Of a DNA stretch of 31,473 nucleotides, positions 1 through 7,982 are shown piece after piece. The stretch comes from DASPXY01 sp038227745. GTDB lineage: Bacteria > Planctomycetota > Planctomycetia > Gemmatales > Gemmataceae. The DNA is taken from the NCBI GenBank assembly GCA_038227745.1, contig JBBRPS010000016.1, positions 1 through 31,473 of the forward strand, written 5' to 3'. Position numbers and translations under genes: made by a program. The stretch's first letter is position 1, and each line of letters opens with the position of its first letter. Below the pieces are notes generated by a model. It was not told the DNA's origin, made no database searches, and saw nothing but the letters and a program-made list of their open reading frames with translations.

Positions 1-9
1 CTCAACGAT

Positions 10-28
10 GGCAAGTTACCAACTTGCC
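10..28 (-). terminator. Hairpin just downstream of the PrkA gene
   Basis: GGCAAGTT and AACTTGCC form a perfect 8-bp stem around a 3-base loop, about 20 bases past the stop codon of the minus-strand PrkA gene. There is no T-run, so it is at best a weak terminator or an RNA 3'-end stabiliser. That it ends the transcript is inference. Confidence 0.35.
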
Positions 29-47
29 CCACACTCCTCCCCAGTCC

Positions 48-2087
48 TCACTTCTTGGCGTGCCCGCGGGCGAAGATGCTCGCCACGAAGCTGAGCACGT
101 CCGTCGAGCACACGTCGCAGTAGCCGTAGTTGCGGATCAACCGGCTCTTGACCACGTCGATCTTCTCCTGCGTCGCCTTGTCCACGACGCTGGAGACGAG
201 GCTGGTCAGCTTGATGGTGTCCTTCTGGTCCTCGAACAGCTTCAGCTCGAGGGCCTTCTGCAGCCGCTCGTTCGTCTTGTAGTCGAACTTCTTGCCGTCG
301 ATCGCCAGGGCGCCGATGTAGTTCATGATCTCGCGGCGGAAGTCGTCCTTGCGGCCCTCGGGAATGTCGATCTTCTCCTCAACGGAGCGCATGAGGCGCT
401 CGTCGGGGTCCTCGTAGTTGCCGGTGTAGCGGTTGCGGACCTTCTCGCGCTGCGTGTACGCCTTGACGTTATCGATGTAGTTCGAGCACAACCGCGTCAG
501 GGCGTCCTCGTCGGCGGCGATGGCGCGCTGGACCTCGTTCTTGACGATGTCCTCGTACTCCTCCTTGACGACGGCGAGCAGTTCGCGGAAGTGCTGGAGC
601 TGTTCCTGGCTGGTGATGAGCGAGTGGTGGCGCAGGCCGGCGTCCAGCTCGTGCAGCACCATGAACGGGTTGACGCAGCCCTCCTCGGGGTGGGCCACCA
701 GGGCGTTGCTGATCTTGTCCTGGATGTAGCGCGGGCTGATGCCGTGCATGCCCTCGTTGACCGCCTCGCGCTTCAGCTCGACGACGTTGTCCTCGGTGAA
801 GCCCGGCAGCGTCTTGCCGTTGTACAGCTTGAGCTTCTGCAGGAGCGTCAGGTTGGCGTGCTTGGGCTGGACGAGGCGGGTCAGGATCGCCCACATGGCC
901 GCGATCTCGATGGTGTGCGGCGCGATGTGCTTGCCCCGGACGCGGTCGGCGTTGAAATCCTTTTCGTAGATGCGGATCTCGTCCTTGAGGCGGCTGACGT
1001 ATGGCACGTCAATCTTCACCGTGCGGTCGCGGAGGGCCTCCATGAATTCGTTGTTTTGCAATCTCCTATATTCTGGTTCATTCGTATGTCCCAGAATTAC
1101 CTCGTCAATGTCCGTTTGTGCGAACTTCTTCGGCTTGATCTTGTGCTCCTGCGACGCTCCGAGAAGGTCGTAGAGAAAGGCGACATCGAGCTTGAGCACC
1201 TCAATGAACTCGACGAGGCCGCGGTTGGCGATGTTCAGCTCGCCATCGAAGTTGAAGGCGCGCGGGTCGCTGTCGGTGCCGTACTCGGCGATCTTGCGGT
1301 AGTTGATGTCGCCGGTCAGCTCCGTCGAGTCCTGGTTCTTCTCGTCCTTGGGTTGGAACGTACCGATGCCGATGCGGTCCTGCTCCGACAGGATGAGGCG
1401 GTAGACCTTGACCTCGTCGAGCATGCGGTGCCAGTCGCCGTCGTACGTGGCGAGGCGCTCGTTGTACATCTGCCGGCAGAACGGGCACATCTCGCCCTGG
1501 ATGGACACGTGGTAATCGATGTGCTTGCGACCCTCGTTGAGGCGCTCGAGCAGGGCGCCGCGCAACTCCATCGGGACGAGGTGGAGCGGGTCCTCGTGCA
1601 TGGGGCACTTCTGCCAGGCGCCCTCGGGGCCCTTCCAGGAGTAAGAGAAGAGCATCCCCGCGTCGGTCTTGGAGTACTCCTCCAGGCCCTTCTTGAGCAG
1701 GCGCGCGATGGTGCTCTTGGACGAGCCAACGGGGCCGTGCAGCAGCAGGACGCGCTTCTCGGTGCCGTAGCCCTTGGCGGCGGACTTGAAGGCGTTGACG
1801 AGGTGCATGACCTGGCGGTCGAGGCCGTAGATGGCGTCGCCGTGCCGGGCCGCGAACTCGGTGAAGAACTTGTAGCGGGTGATCTTTTCCTTCTGCTCGT
1901 ACACCTCCTCGGTGCCGTGCGAGAGGATCATGTCGTACAGCCGCTGGTAGGCGGTGCGGGTCACCTGGGGGGTCTCGGCGACGATGTCGAGGTACTGGTC
2001 GAAGCTGCCCTCCCAGTGTTTCTTGCGGTATTCGCTGAGGTTCAGCTCCTGGCGGATCGCGTTGAGGATCGATTTCCCCGTGGACAT
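48..2087 (-). CDS. prkA: PrkA-family serine protein kinase with AAA+ domain
   Basis: A 679-residue protein in the size range of PrkA/YeaG kinases (about 640-680). The N-terminal AAA+ part has a Walker A motif GPVGSSKS at residues 118-125. It is followed by the PrkA-typical CPMHEDPLHLVP segment and a second Cys pair (CPFC). The C-terminal half is the divergent PrkA kinase domain. In other bacteria PrkA phosphorylates serines in cytoplasmic targets and is usually encoded with a DUF444 protein (YeaH) and SpoVR in stress, stationary-phase or sporulation-related operons. Any such partners here would lie to the left, outside the window. The start is the ATG preceded by GGGAG with about 8 bases of spacing. 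Family assignment is firm; the substrate and signal in this organism are unknown. Confidence 0.95.
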   Translation of the reverse strand: MSTGKSILNAIRQELNLSEYRKKHWEGSFDQYLDIVAETPQVTRTAYQRLYDMILSHGTEEVYEQKEKITRYKFFTEFAARHGDAIYGLDRQVMHLVNAFKSAAKGYGTEKRVLLLHGPVGSSKSTIARLLKKGLEEYSKTDAGMLFSYSWKGPEGAWQKCPMHEDPLHLVPMELRGALLERLNEGRKHIDYHVSIQGEMCPFCRQMYNERLATYDGDWHRMLDEVKVYRLILSEQDRIGIGTFQPKDEKNQDSTELTGDINYRKIAEYGTDSDPRAFNFDGELNIANRGLVEFIEVLKLDVAFLYDLLGASQEHKIKPKKFAQTDIDEVILGHTNEPEYRRLQNNEFMEALRDRTVKIDVPYVSRLKDEIRIYEKDFNADRVRGKHIAPHTIEIAAMWAILTRLVQPKHANLTLLQKLKLYNGKTLPGFTEDNVVELKREAVNEGMHGISPRYIQDKISNALVAHPEEGCVNPFMVLHELDAGLRHHSLITSQEQLQHFRELLAVVKEEYEDIVKNEVQRAIAADEDALTRLCSNYIDNVKAYTQREKVRNRYTGNYEDPDERLMRSVEEKIDIPEGRKDDFRREIMNYIGALAIDGKKFDYKTNERLQKALELKLFEDQKDTIKLTSLVSSVVDKATQEKIDVVKSRLIRNYGYCDVCSTDVLSFVASIFARGHAKK

Positions 2088-2722
2088 TGTGGTGTTCTCC
2101 CTTCGGCGGCGGCCAGGGCCGCGGGTTAGCGCCTCGGCATAAGGTTGTCAAACCGGCGGCCTGGACCGGCGGGTAAGGAAATGGGCGCCGGGGACGGGCC
2201 TCGCTCCGGGTCGGAGAGTTCTCGTCAGAACGGCAAGCGCCCCGGGCCCTGGTGCGAAGCGGGATGAAGGTGCTGAGTACTGGAGTTCGTTCGTGGAGAA
2301 TCGCGGCCGGACAACCGGGTCGGCTCGGTCGCGGGCGTTCCATCCGCCCTGTGCCCTTACTCTCGTTTCCGCCACTTCCCAATTCTACCAGGTCCCGCGG
2401 TGCCATCCAAGCGCTCCGCCGGGTCGCGCCCCGTACGACGGCGCCCCTCTGCCTCCATTGTACGGGCGGCGGGACGGAAAAGGTGGTGCGGGCGGCGCCT
2501 CTTCGCCGCGGCGCCGGCCCTCCACCCTGCCCTGGTCGCCAACTGTCAGCATACGCTTGTGTGATGGGGTATTGTCAAGAGCGGTTTGCCGGGGGCGGGG
2601 GCGGCCGGTTCGTCTGGATCCGCCGGCGCCTTCGTGCTACACCACCTGCCCCGTGCCGGGGCGCCGCGGGCTCTCGCCGAGTGCCGCCGCGGCGCTCCGG
2701 CACGGCTTTAGGAGGTGAACCC
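2088..2722. other. Gene-free spacer between divergent genes
   Basis: About 635 bases separate the divergently transcribed prkA and the next plus-strand gene. Open frames here are low-complexity GC-rich frames without ribosome sites or recognisable domains. Apart from the prkA promoter candidate near its left edge, no convincing repeat, RNA gene or regulatory site was seen. Confidence 0.5.
2123..2151 (-). promoter_or_regulatory. Possible sigma-70-type promoter for prkA
   Basis: On the minus strand a perfect TTGACA (2146-2151) lies 17 bases upstream of TAACCC (2123-2128). Transcription would start near 2116, about 30 bases before the prkA start codon, leaving room for its GGGAG ribosome site. 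The -35 is consensus but the -10 is weak, so this is a moderate candidate only. Confidence 0.35.
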
Positions 2723-3121
2723 ATGCGGCATTTGCTGACTCTGGTAGGGGCGGCCGTCGTGACCTTCGCGGTCGTCGGCTGGTTCCTCGGCTGGTATCAG
2801 GTCAAGACCACGCCCGGCACGAACGGCCACCCGCAGGTCAACATCGACTTCAACGCCCCGAAGATCAAGCAAGACCTCAGCAAGGGCAAAACGAAGCTGC
2901 TGAACATCCTGGAGACGAACGGCCAGAACGGCCAGGGCGCGCCGCCGGCGGCTCCGAATGGGGTGGCGCCGACCTCGAATCCGCCGCTGCCCGGTCCGAA
3001 CCTGGCGCCCGTGGCGTCGCAGAACGGCACGCCGCCGGACGGCACGGTGATCGTGCGGCCGGCGGCGCCCACGAACGTGTCCCGCGACGGCGGGGACACC
3101 TGGTTCGTGCCGCCGCAGTAA
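2723..3121 (+). CDS. Short membrane-anchored proline-rich protein, unknown function
   Basis: A protein of 132 residues with a hydrophobic segment at about residues 4-25, probably an uncleaved signal anchor with the C-terminus outside the cytoplasm. A charged stretch follows, then a Pro/Ala/Asn/Gly-rich tail ending in WFVPPQ. The start ATG is set by an excellent GGAGGTGA site about 4 bases upstream; the frame is open further upstream, but that part has no ribosome site and poor codon logic. No family was recognised. It precedes a secreted HEAT protein on the same strand, but a hairpin and a separate promoter lie between them, so it is probably transcribed alone. That it is a real gene is well supported; its function is unknown. 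Confidence 0.75.
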   Translation: MRHLLTLVGAAVVTFAVVGWFLGWYQVKTTPGTNGHPQVNIDFNAPKIKQDLSKGKTKLLNILETNGQNGQGAPPAAPNGVAPTSNPPLPGPNLAPVASQNGTPPDGTVIVRPAAPTNVSRDGGDTWFVPPQ

Positions 3122-3153
3122 CGCGCGCTTCGTTCCCTACTTGACGTCTCTCG

Positions 3154-3183
3154 GCGAGCGGCGCGGCTTGCCCCGCCGCTCGC
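3154..3183 (+). terminator. GC-rich hairpin after the small anchored-protein gene
   Basis: GCGAGCGGCG and CGCCGCTCGC form a perfect 10-bp stem with a 10-base loop, starting 33 bases after the stop codon at 3121. No T-run follows, so its role as a terminator is inferred from position. Confidence 0.45.
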
Positions 3184-3296
3184 TGAGGGACCGCCCCACA
3201 TTTCTCTCGCTCTCCCCATCCCCCGTTCCTGCCAGGCGAGCGGTTGTGATCCGCGAGGCACGTCGTCTTTGCTGCGGCGGCCCCCCACGAAAGCCG

Positions 3297-3326
3297 TTGA
3301 CGCCGCGCGCGCCGCCGGCCTATGAT
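3297..3326 (+). promoter_or_regulatory. Sigma-70-type promoter candidate for the HEAT protein gene
   Basis: TTGACG (3297-3302) and TATGAT (3321-3326) are spaced by 18 bases, each one mismatch from consensus. The predicted start near 3333 lies about 33 bases before the ATG of the HEAT-repeat gene, leaving space for its GGAG ribosome site. This is one of the best promoter-like sequences in the window. Confidence 0.55.
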
Positions 3327-3365
3327 GCCCCTACGCCTCCACCGACGCCGACTGGAGATTCTCCC

Positions 3366-4502
3366 ATGCGCCGCATCATTCCCCTCCTCGCCTTCGCCCT
3401 CTGCCTCGCTGCCCCCGCCGCCGCCCCGGCCGGCGTCGAGGTGCTGGGCAAGAAGGCGTCGGAATGGCTGAAAATCCTGCTCGAGGACAGCCGCCCCAGG
3501 GCGAAGCGGGCGGCCCTGACCGCGCTGGAGGTTATCGGCCCCAAGGGCGACCGCGTCCTGCAGGGGCTGTCGATCGCCCTGCAGAAAGACGCCGACGCCG
3601 AGATCCGCCGTGAGGTCGCCCAGACCCTCGGCCGCATGGGCGAGGACGCGAAGGCGAGCATCAACGCCCTGGCCACCGCCCTGACCGGCGACAAGGAGGG
3701 CGTCGTCCGCGAGGCGGCGGCCAAGGCGCTCGGCGCGATGGCGCCGCACTCGAAGGCCGCCGTCGTCGAGCTGGCCAAGGCGCTGCGCGACAACTACCCC
3801 GGCACGCGCACCGCCGCCGCCGCGTCACTGAAGGACCTCGGCGCCGAGGCGAAGGCAGCCCTGCCCCAGGTGATCGAGACGCTCAAGGAGACGAAGGACA
3901 CGAAGACCGAGCCGGCGGCGCGGATCTACGCCGCGCAGATCGTCGGCCGCCTGGCCGCCGACGCCTCCGCCGCGGTGCCGGTGCTGGCGGGCGTGGTGGC
4001 GGACAAGAGCGAGCCGCCGCCGGTCCGCACTGCCGCCGCCGCGGCACTGGGCCGGTTCGGGGAGAAGGCCGAGAGTGCCGCCGCCGCGCTCGGGCAAGCC
4101 GCCGCCGACGCGAAGGCCGACGCCGGGCTGCGCCGGGCGGCACTGCTGGCGCTGGGCAAGGTGAGCAAGGACGCGAGGGTCGTCTGGCCGGCGGCCAAGG
4201 CGGCGCTCGGGGACGCGAACCCGACGATCCGCGCGCAGGCCGTCCGCGTCGCCGGGCCGCTGGGCAAGAGCGAGCAGGAGGCCGTCGGCGCGCTGGGAAA
4301 GGCTGCCGTGCAGGACACGAACATCGAGGTGCGGTTGGCGGCGGTGCAGGAACTGGGCGGGCTCGGCCCGGCCGGGAAGGCCGCGGAGGGGACGCTGGCG
4401 CGGCTCGCCGCGGACGACCCGCGCCCGTCCATCCGCGATGCGGCGGCGGCGGCGCTGAAGTCGGTGCGCGGCCAGACGTCGGAGAAGGAAGGCACGAAGT
4501 AA
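3366..4502 (+). CDS. Exported HEAT-repeat protein
   Basis: A 378-residue protein. Residues 1 to about 22 form a Sec-type signal peptide (RR start, long Leu/Ala core, AAAPAG end), so the mature protein should be extracytoplasmic. The rest is a run of about ten HEAT/PBS-lyase-like helical units of roughly 33-38 residues, each with a V/I-R-x-x-A-A-x-x-L-G signature. Such arrays are protein-binding scaffolds; Gemmata-type genomes encode many secreted ones of unknown partner. The start is the ATG after TGGAGATTCTCCC, giving GGAG at about 8 bases. The frame runs on upstream but without a ribosome site and across the promoter candidate. No catalytic residues are visible. The fold is confident; the role is unknown. 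Confidence 0.88.
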   Translation: MRRIIPLLAFALCLAAPAAAPAGVEVLGKKASEWLKILLEDSRPRAKRAALTALEVIGPKGDRVLQGLSIALQKDADAEIRREVAQTLGRMGEDAKASINALATALTGDKEGVVREAAAKALGAMAPHSKAAVVELAKALRDNYPGTRTAAAASLKDLGAEAKAALPQVIETLKETKDTKTEPAARIYAAQIVGRLAADASAAVPVLAGVVADKSEPPPVRTAAAAALGRFGEKAESAAAALGQAAADAKADAGLRRAALLALGKVSKDARVVWPAAKAALGDANPTIRAQAVRVAGPLGKSEQEAVGALGKAAVQDTNIEVRLAAVQELGGLGPAGKAAEGTLARLAADDPRPSIRDAAAAALKSVRGQTSEKEGTK

Positions 4503-4524
4503 CCGCGCTGCGCCCCCAACCTCG

Positions 4525-4606
4525 TTTAGCCGCGAGCGGTGAGCCAGATCCCGCTGCGCGGGGGCGAGCGCGCTGTCACGCGCTCGCCCGAGGCTCGCGG
4601 CTAAAC
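4525..4606 (+). repeat. GTTTAGCC palindromic repeat, complete copy A
   Basis: An 82-bp element bounded by a perfect 14-bp inverted repeat, GTTTAGCCGCGAGC (4525-4538) and GCTCGCGGCTAAAC (4593-4606). Inside is a second perfect 11-bp stem (4562-4572 with 4579-4589, loop CTGTCA) and a small CCCGC/GCGGG hairpin. Its left 48 bases recur almost exactly at 11412-11461 and, inverted, at 22001-22050. It begins 22 bases after the HEAT gene stop and may also act as a transcript-end hairpin. It looks like a REP-type mobile repeat. Confidence 0.85.
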
Positions 4607-4627
4607 ATTTTTCCTCGCCGATTGCCG

Positions 4628-4656
4628 ATGACAGGCGCCCGGCCCTCCGCTATAGG
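4628..4656 (+). promoter_or_regulatory. Promoter candidate for the secreted protein at 4739
   Basis: ATGACA (4628-4633) and TATAGG (4651-4656) are separated by 17 bases. Predicted transcription would begin near 4663, giving a leader of about 75 bases. The site lies just after repeat copy A. Both boxes deviate from consensus, so this is a moderate candidate. Confidence 0.4.
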
Positions 4657-4738
4657 GGGGGTCGCACTTCTACGCGCCTGGTATTCCAGACCGCTGTCAC
4701 CTCGCGAACCGTTCCCTGTCGCCACAGAGGGCCGACCC

Positions 4739-5680
4739 ATGTTGACGAGTCTTCCCCAGCTTGCGCTGTGGGTCTTGCTGACCGCCGGTCCGCCGGGCTG
4801 TGTGGAGATGTGCCCACAGCCCCCTTGCGACCCGCTGCGCCCCGTCGTCTTCTTACCGTGGACCACGACACTGGTCCGCGAGTGGGACGGCCTTGAATCC
4901 GGGTGGCGTGCGATGGCTCCGAACCCGACCACCTTTGCAGCGAGGTGCTCGTGGCTCCGAAAAACGCAGACGGAACTCCCTGAAGTCTACCTCGGCGTCC
5001 ACACGGATGCCGGGGTCGTCGGGTCCATTGTCCTCGGTGACGATCCGACAATGGACAGAAGGGCCGATGACATCTGGCTCGGTGTGTTCTTTAACGGCAA
5101 GGCCAGCAGCCAGCTCGAAGGCTTCTGGGGCTCGTTCAAGACGCAGCTCGAAGTGGAGTCCGTCCAGCCCGCCGAGAAGCGCGACGCCGAGCGCTGGCAG
5201 ACCGAGGAGGCCCTGCAAGTCCCCATCACCGGCCCGCTGTACGTCTTCGGACAGGTGCAGGCCGGCTATAACACCTGCACCGCCCAGCAGATGGCCCTGT
5301 CCGGCCGCACCGGCGTCGGCTGCAAGCTGAAGCCGATCGCCGGCGGCGAGATCATCCTGACCGGTTGCTCAGCGCTGAGCCGCACCGAGGACCCATTGCG
5401 GCCGGTGCGGTTGCCGCAGGCGCAGTCCCAGGTGCTGCTGGAATTGCAGTGCAACTACGCCGTGTTCGGGCCGGTGAAGGTGGAGTACCAGGGCACCGCG
5501 ACGCCGGCGCTCGACCCGCTGGAGCGAAACCGCGTGCAGCAGGACCTGCGCTTCGCCATCCCACTCGGCGAGGCCGGCCAGATCCGCCTGGGGGCCAAGC
5601 ACCAGTGGGAGGACCTGACCGTCGCCCGGCCGTGGCTGGATGGGATGCAGCTCTACCTCGGCGTGGGCCTGAAGCGCTGA
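4739..5680 (+). CDS. Exported protein, possible beta-rich envelope protein, unknown family
   Basis: A 313-residue protein. Residues 1 to about 20 form a hydrophobic export signal; a Cys follows (PPGC) but the preceding residues do not make a normal lipobox. The mature part has several Cys residues and alternating hydrophobic/polar strands. It ends in short beta-like strands (IRLGAKHQW, LYLGVGLKR), which recalls outer-membrane or periplasmic beta proteins. No named family was recognised. The start ATG follows AGAGGG at about 8 bases. It lies alone between repeat A and the EF-hand gene, with a 245-base spacer after it in which only short CGAAAG iterations near 5795-5817 stand out. It is a real gene by length, signal and ribosome site. 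Confidence 0.75.
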   Translation: MLTSLPQLALWVLLTAGPPGCVEMCPQPPCDPLRPVVFLPWTTTLVREWDGLESGWRAMAPNPTTFAARCSWLRKTQTELPEVYLGVHTDAGVVGSIVLGDDPTMDRRADDIWLGVFFNGKASSQLEGFWGSFKTQLEVESVQPAEKRDAERWQTEEALQVPITGPLYVFGQVQAGYNTCTAQQMALSGRTGVGCKLKPIAGGEIILTGCSALSRTEDPLRPVRLPQAQSQVLLELQCNYAVFGPVKVEYQGTATPALDPLERNRVQQDLRFAIPLGEAGQIRLGAKHQWEDLTVARPWLDGMQLYLGVGLKR

Positions 5681-5925
5681 CCGCGGCGGCCGACAATCTC
5701 TCACCTGCCGGCGGTCGCCAGGAGGCGTTCCAGGTCCTACAACCGAACCTTGCCGTCCACCGCTCCCGTCGCCAACGTCTGGCCCCCCGGCGCGAAAGCG
5801 CGAAAGCCTGCGAAAGATTAGGCGTGACCTTCCCCCGCGTCCGGTGTTAAACTTGATAGCTACCCGGCTTACCTGAACAGACGTCCGTGACCGCGGACCT
5901 CATAATACTCCGGAGGCCTCATCTC

Positions 5926-7077
5926 ATGCGCGCAAGGCTTGTTCTGCTCGGCATCGTCGCCCTCGGGGCGCTTGTCCTCCTCGTTGAGAGCAAGCCGGGT
6001 TCGGCACAGCCGCCCAGTCCCGGCCGCCAGGGAGGCAAGTTCGGCAAGGGCGGGTTCAAGTTCGACCCCGGCGCCCTCTTCGACCGCTTCACTGAGGGGA
6101 AGAAGGGCGTTTTCGTCATCAGCGAGGCGCGGTTCGGCCGCGAGGCGCTGGAGTTGTTCGCCAAGCGCGAGGGAATCAGCGACGGCAAAATCACCCGCGA
6201 CCAGTTCCTGAAATACTGGGAGGTGAAGGACAAGCTCCAGGAAGAAGTGGTCAAGAGCGGCGGCGGGACTCCCTCCCCTGGCGGCGCCCCCGGCAAGGGC
6301 GGCCCCGGCGGCTTCGATCCCGAGGCCCTCTTCAAGAAATTCGACACCAACGGTGACGGCTTCCTGAACGCCGAGGAGATCGCCCAGATTCGGGACTTCA
6401 AGGCGGAGTGGCAGAAGTGGGACGCGAACAAGGACAACTTGATTAGCCTGCCCGAGTGGAAGGCCTACATGGACGCCCGCGCCAAGGAGTGGAACGACCG
6501 CAAGGGCACCGACGGCAAGGACCCCAACGCCAAACCCGCGGAAAAACCCGCGATCACGCGCATCGAGATCGACGAGGTGGAGAATACCACGGTCGTGGTC
6601 TACCGCGCCGGCAAGCTGCCCAAGGGCATCCCCACCTGGTTCGCGGAATACGACGCCAACCAGGACGGCCAGGTGTCGCTCGGCGAGTGGCTGAAGAAGG
6701 GCAAGAGCGCCGCCGAGTTCGCCAAGATCGACCGCAACGACGACGGCCTGATCACCATCGAGGAGGCGCTGCGCTCCGCAGGCGTGGACCTGGCAATCCT
6801 GGACCCGAACGCCGCGAATGAGGGCGACGTGGGGGAGACGGAGGTCACCAAGCCCGCCACGCCGCAGGCAGTCGCTGGCCGGCCGGGCTTCGGGGGTGGC
6901 AAGGGTGGCTTCAAGGGCGTCCCGGGCTTCGGCGGGCAAGTCCCCGGCAGGGTGCCCGGCTTCGGCGGCCAGTCGGGCTTCGGGAGCCGGCAGGGGTTCG
7001 GGGGCTTTCCGGGAGGCGGCAAGAAGGGCAAGAAGGGCGGTCGCGGCAACAATCCCGGCACGCCGGGCGGCGGTTGA
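5926..7077 (+). CDS. Exported EF-hand calcium-binding protein
   Basis: A 383-residue protein with a signal peptide at residues 1 to about 27 (ends GSAQ). Four canonical EF-hand loops with DxNxDG-type patterns are visible: residues 140-151 (DTNGDGFLNAEE), 166-177 (DANKDNLISLPE), 243-254 (DANQDGQVSLGE) and 269-280 (DRNDDGLITIEE). Earlier degenerate hands may lie at 55-95. The last 65 residues are Gly/Phe/Lys-rich with PGFGG-like repeats and a strongly basic end, perhaps binding polymers or the cell surface. CGGAGG lies about 9 bases before the ATG. Secreted EF-hand proteins are expanded in planctomycetes. Calcium binding is well supported; the partner is unknown. Confidence 0.88.
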   Translation: MRARLVLLGIVALGALVLLVESKPGSAQPPSPGRQGGKFGKGGFKFDPGALFDRFTEGKKGVFVISEARFGREALELFAKREGISDGKITRDQFLKYWEVKDKLQEEVVKSGGGTPSPGGAPGKGGPGGFDPEALFKKFDTNGDGFLNAEEIAQIRDFKAEWQKWDANKDNLISLPEWKAYMDARAKEWNDRKGTDGKDPNAKPAEKPAITRIEIDEVENTTVVVYRAGKLPKGIPTWFAEYDANQDGQVSLGEWLKKGKSAAEFAKIDRNDDGLITIEEALRSAGVDLAILDPNAANEGDVGETEVTKPATPQAVAGRPGFGGGKGGFKGVPGFGGQVPGRVPGFGGQSGFGSRQGFGGFPGGGKKGKKGGRGNNPGTPGGG

Positions 7078-7104
7078 CGGGCTCCGACGACACCAGGGAA
7101 ACAC

Positions 7105-7142
7105 GCGCGGGCCGCGGGGACACGTGTCCCCGCGGCCCGCGC
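7105..7142. terminator. 38-bp perfect palindrome between convergent genes
   Basis: A perfect 38-bp palindrome centred on CACGTG, in the 94 bases between the convergent EF-hand and YHS-like genes. In RNA from either strand it would fold into a very stable GC hairpin. There is no T-run on either side. A shared bidirectional terminator is the simplest reading, by inference. Confidence 0.5.
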
Positions 7143-7171
7143 CGTTCTCCGGGACGGACACCGACCCCGGC

Positions 7172-7876
7172 TCACTTCTTTTTCTTCCTCACGTTGTACT
7201 CCTTGATGATCTTCTCCGGGTTCTCGTTGAAGGCGTCGCGGCAGCCGGAGCAGCAGACGTAGTAGGTCTGGCCCATGTAGCTCACCGCCATCGTGCCCAG
7301 GCCGCCGGTCACCACACACTCCGCCTTCTTGGCGGCGGCGCCGAACGTCTCGCCCTCGCGCGTCAGCGCCACCTGGATTTCCTTGTTGAACAGCGTGCGG
7401 TTCGGCGGCTTGACGGCGTACTCGTAGATGAAGCGGATGCCGCCGCCCGCCAGGTACATCTGCAGCTGCTGCGTCTCCTTGCTCTCCTTGTCCTTGCGCA
7501 TCAGCTTCAGTCGGCGGTTCTTGACTTCGCCCTCGAACACCAGGGGGCGGTCGGCCTTGTCGAACAGGGTGAGCTGGTAGGCGCCCTTGTCGGGCAGGTA
7601 GCGCATCTCGCCCTTCTTGAAGAGCTTGTCGCCGCTGAGGTCGAGCGTCAGCCAGGCGTCCTTGCCCTTGAAGCGCCAGCCCCAGTTCGCCGACTCCTTC
7701 CAGATCTCGCTCTTGTTCTTCTCGGAAGTGCCGCTGCCCTTCCAGCCCCCGATGTAATCGTTGAGGGCCTGCAGGGCTTCCCTGGGGGAGGACGGCTCCC
7801 CCGACCGGCTGACCAGGTCGGGGTAGAGGGCCCCGAACACGGCCAGAAAGACGCCGGCCGCCAGTAGATGTTTCAT
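7172..7876 (-). CDS. Exported protein with C-terminal YHS/TRASH-like Cys motif
   Basis: A 234-residue protein. Residues 1 to about 17 are a signal peptide or anchor. Residues about 35-180 form a beta-rich region (YIGGWKGSGTSE, FKGKDAWLTLDL, YQLTLFDKADRPLVFEGEV) that recalls DUF1579-like lipocalin-type domains. Residues about 185-223 carry Cys187 and the motif YYVCCSGCRDAFNENPEKII, typical of YHS/TRASH domains that bind heavy metals such as copper. The usual CPV(C/T)G element is present as CVVTG. A Lys-rich tail ends the protein. The start ATG follows GAGGAGC at about 8 bases; the frame continues upstream without a second ribosome site. It may sense or carry a metal in the envelope, by inference from the motif. 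Confidence 0.78.
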   Translation of the reverse strand: MKHLLAAGVFLAVFGALYPDLVSRSGEPSSPREALQALNDYIGGWKGSGTSEKNKSEIWKESANWGWRFKGKDAWLTLDLSGDKLFKKGEMRYLPDKGAYQLTLFDKADRPLVFEGEVKNRRLKLMRKDKESKETQQLQMYLAGGGIRFIYEYAVKPPNRTLFNKEIQVALTREGETFGAAAKKAECVVTGGLGTMAVSYMGQTYYVCCSGCRDAFNENPEKIIKEYNVRKKKK

Positions 7877-7982
7877 GAAACAGCTCCTCGTAGAGAAAGA
7901 GAGTGGTCGTTCGTGAGACGGCGGCAGGGGGTGGTTGGTTCCCGTTGTGGGTTCAAGTCCCGGAATGTGGATACCGCCCACA

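Noticed and set aside
24..2129. A 701-codon plus-strand frame opposite prkA
   Set aside because: It mirrors the prkA reading frame in GC-rich DNA, has Val/Leu/Asp-heavy composition without domains, and lacks a ribosome site.
4739..4801. Lipoprotein signal in the secreted protein at 4739
   Set aside because: The Cys is preceded by PPG, which does not fit the lipobox. An ordinary signal peptide is more likely.
5853..5908. Promoter-like TTGATA and TAATAC before the EF-hand gene
   Set aside because: Spacing between boxes is wrong, and the TAATAC would place the start inside the ribosome site.
7947..7963. A tRNA T-arm-like string, GTGGGTTCAAGTCCCGG
   Set aside because: No acceptor stem, D-arm or anticodon arm can be built around it. 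It is likely chance, or at most a short tRNA scrap.
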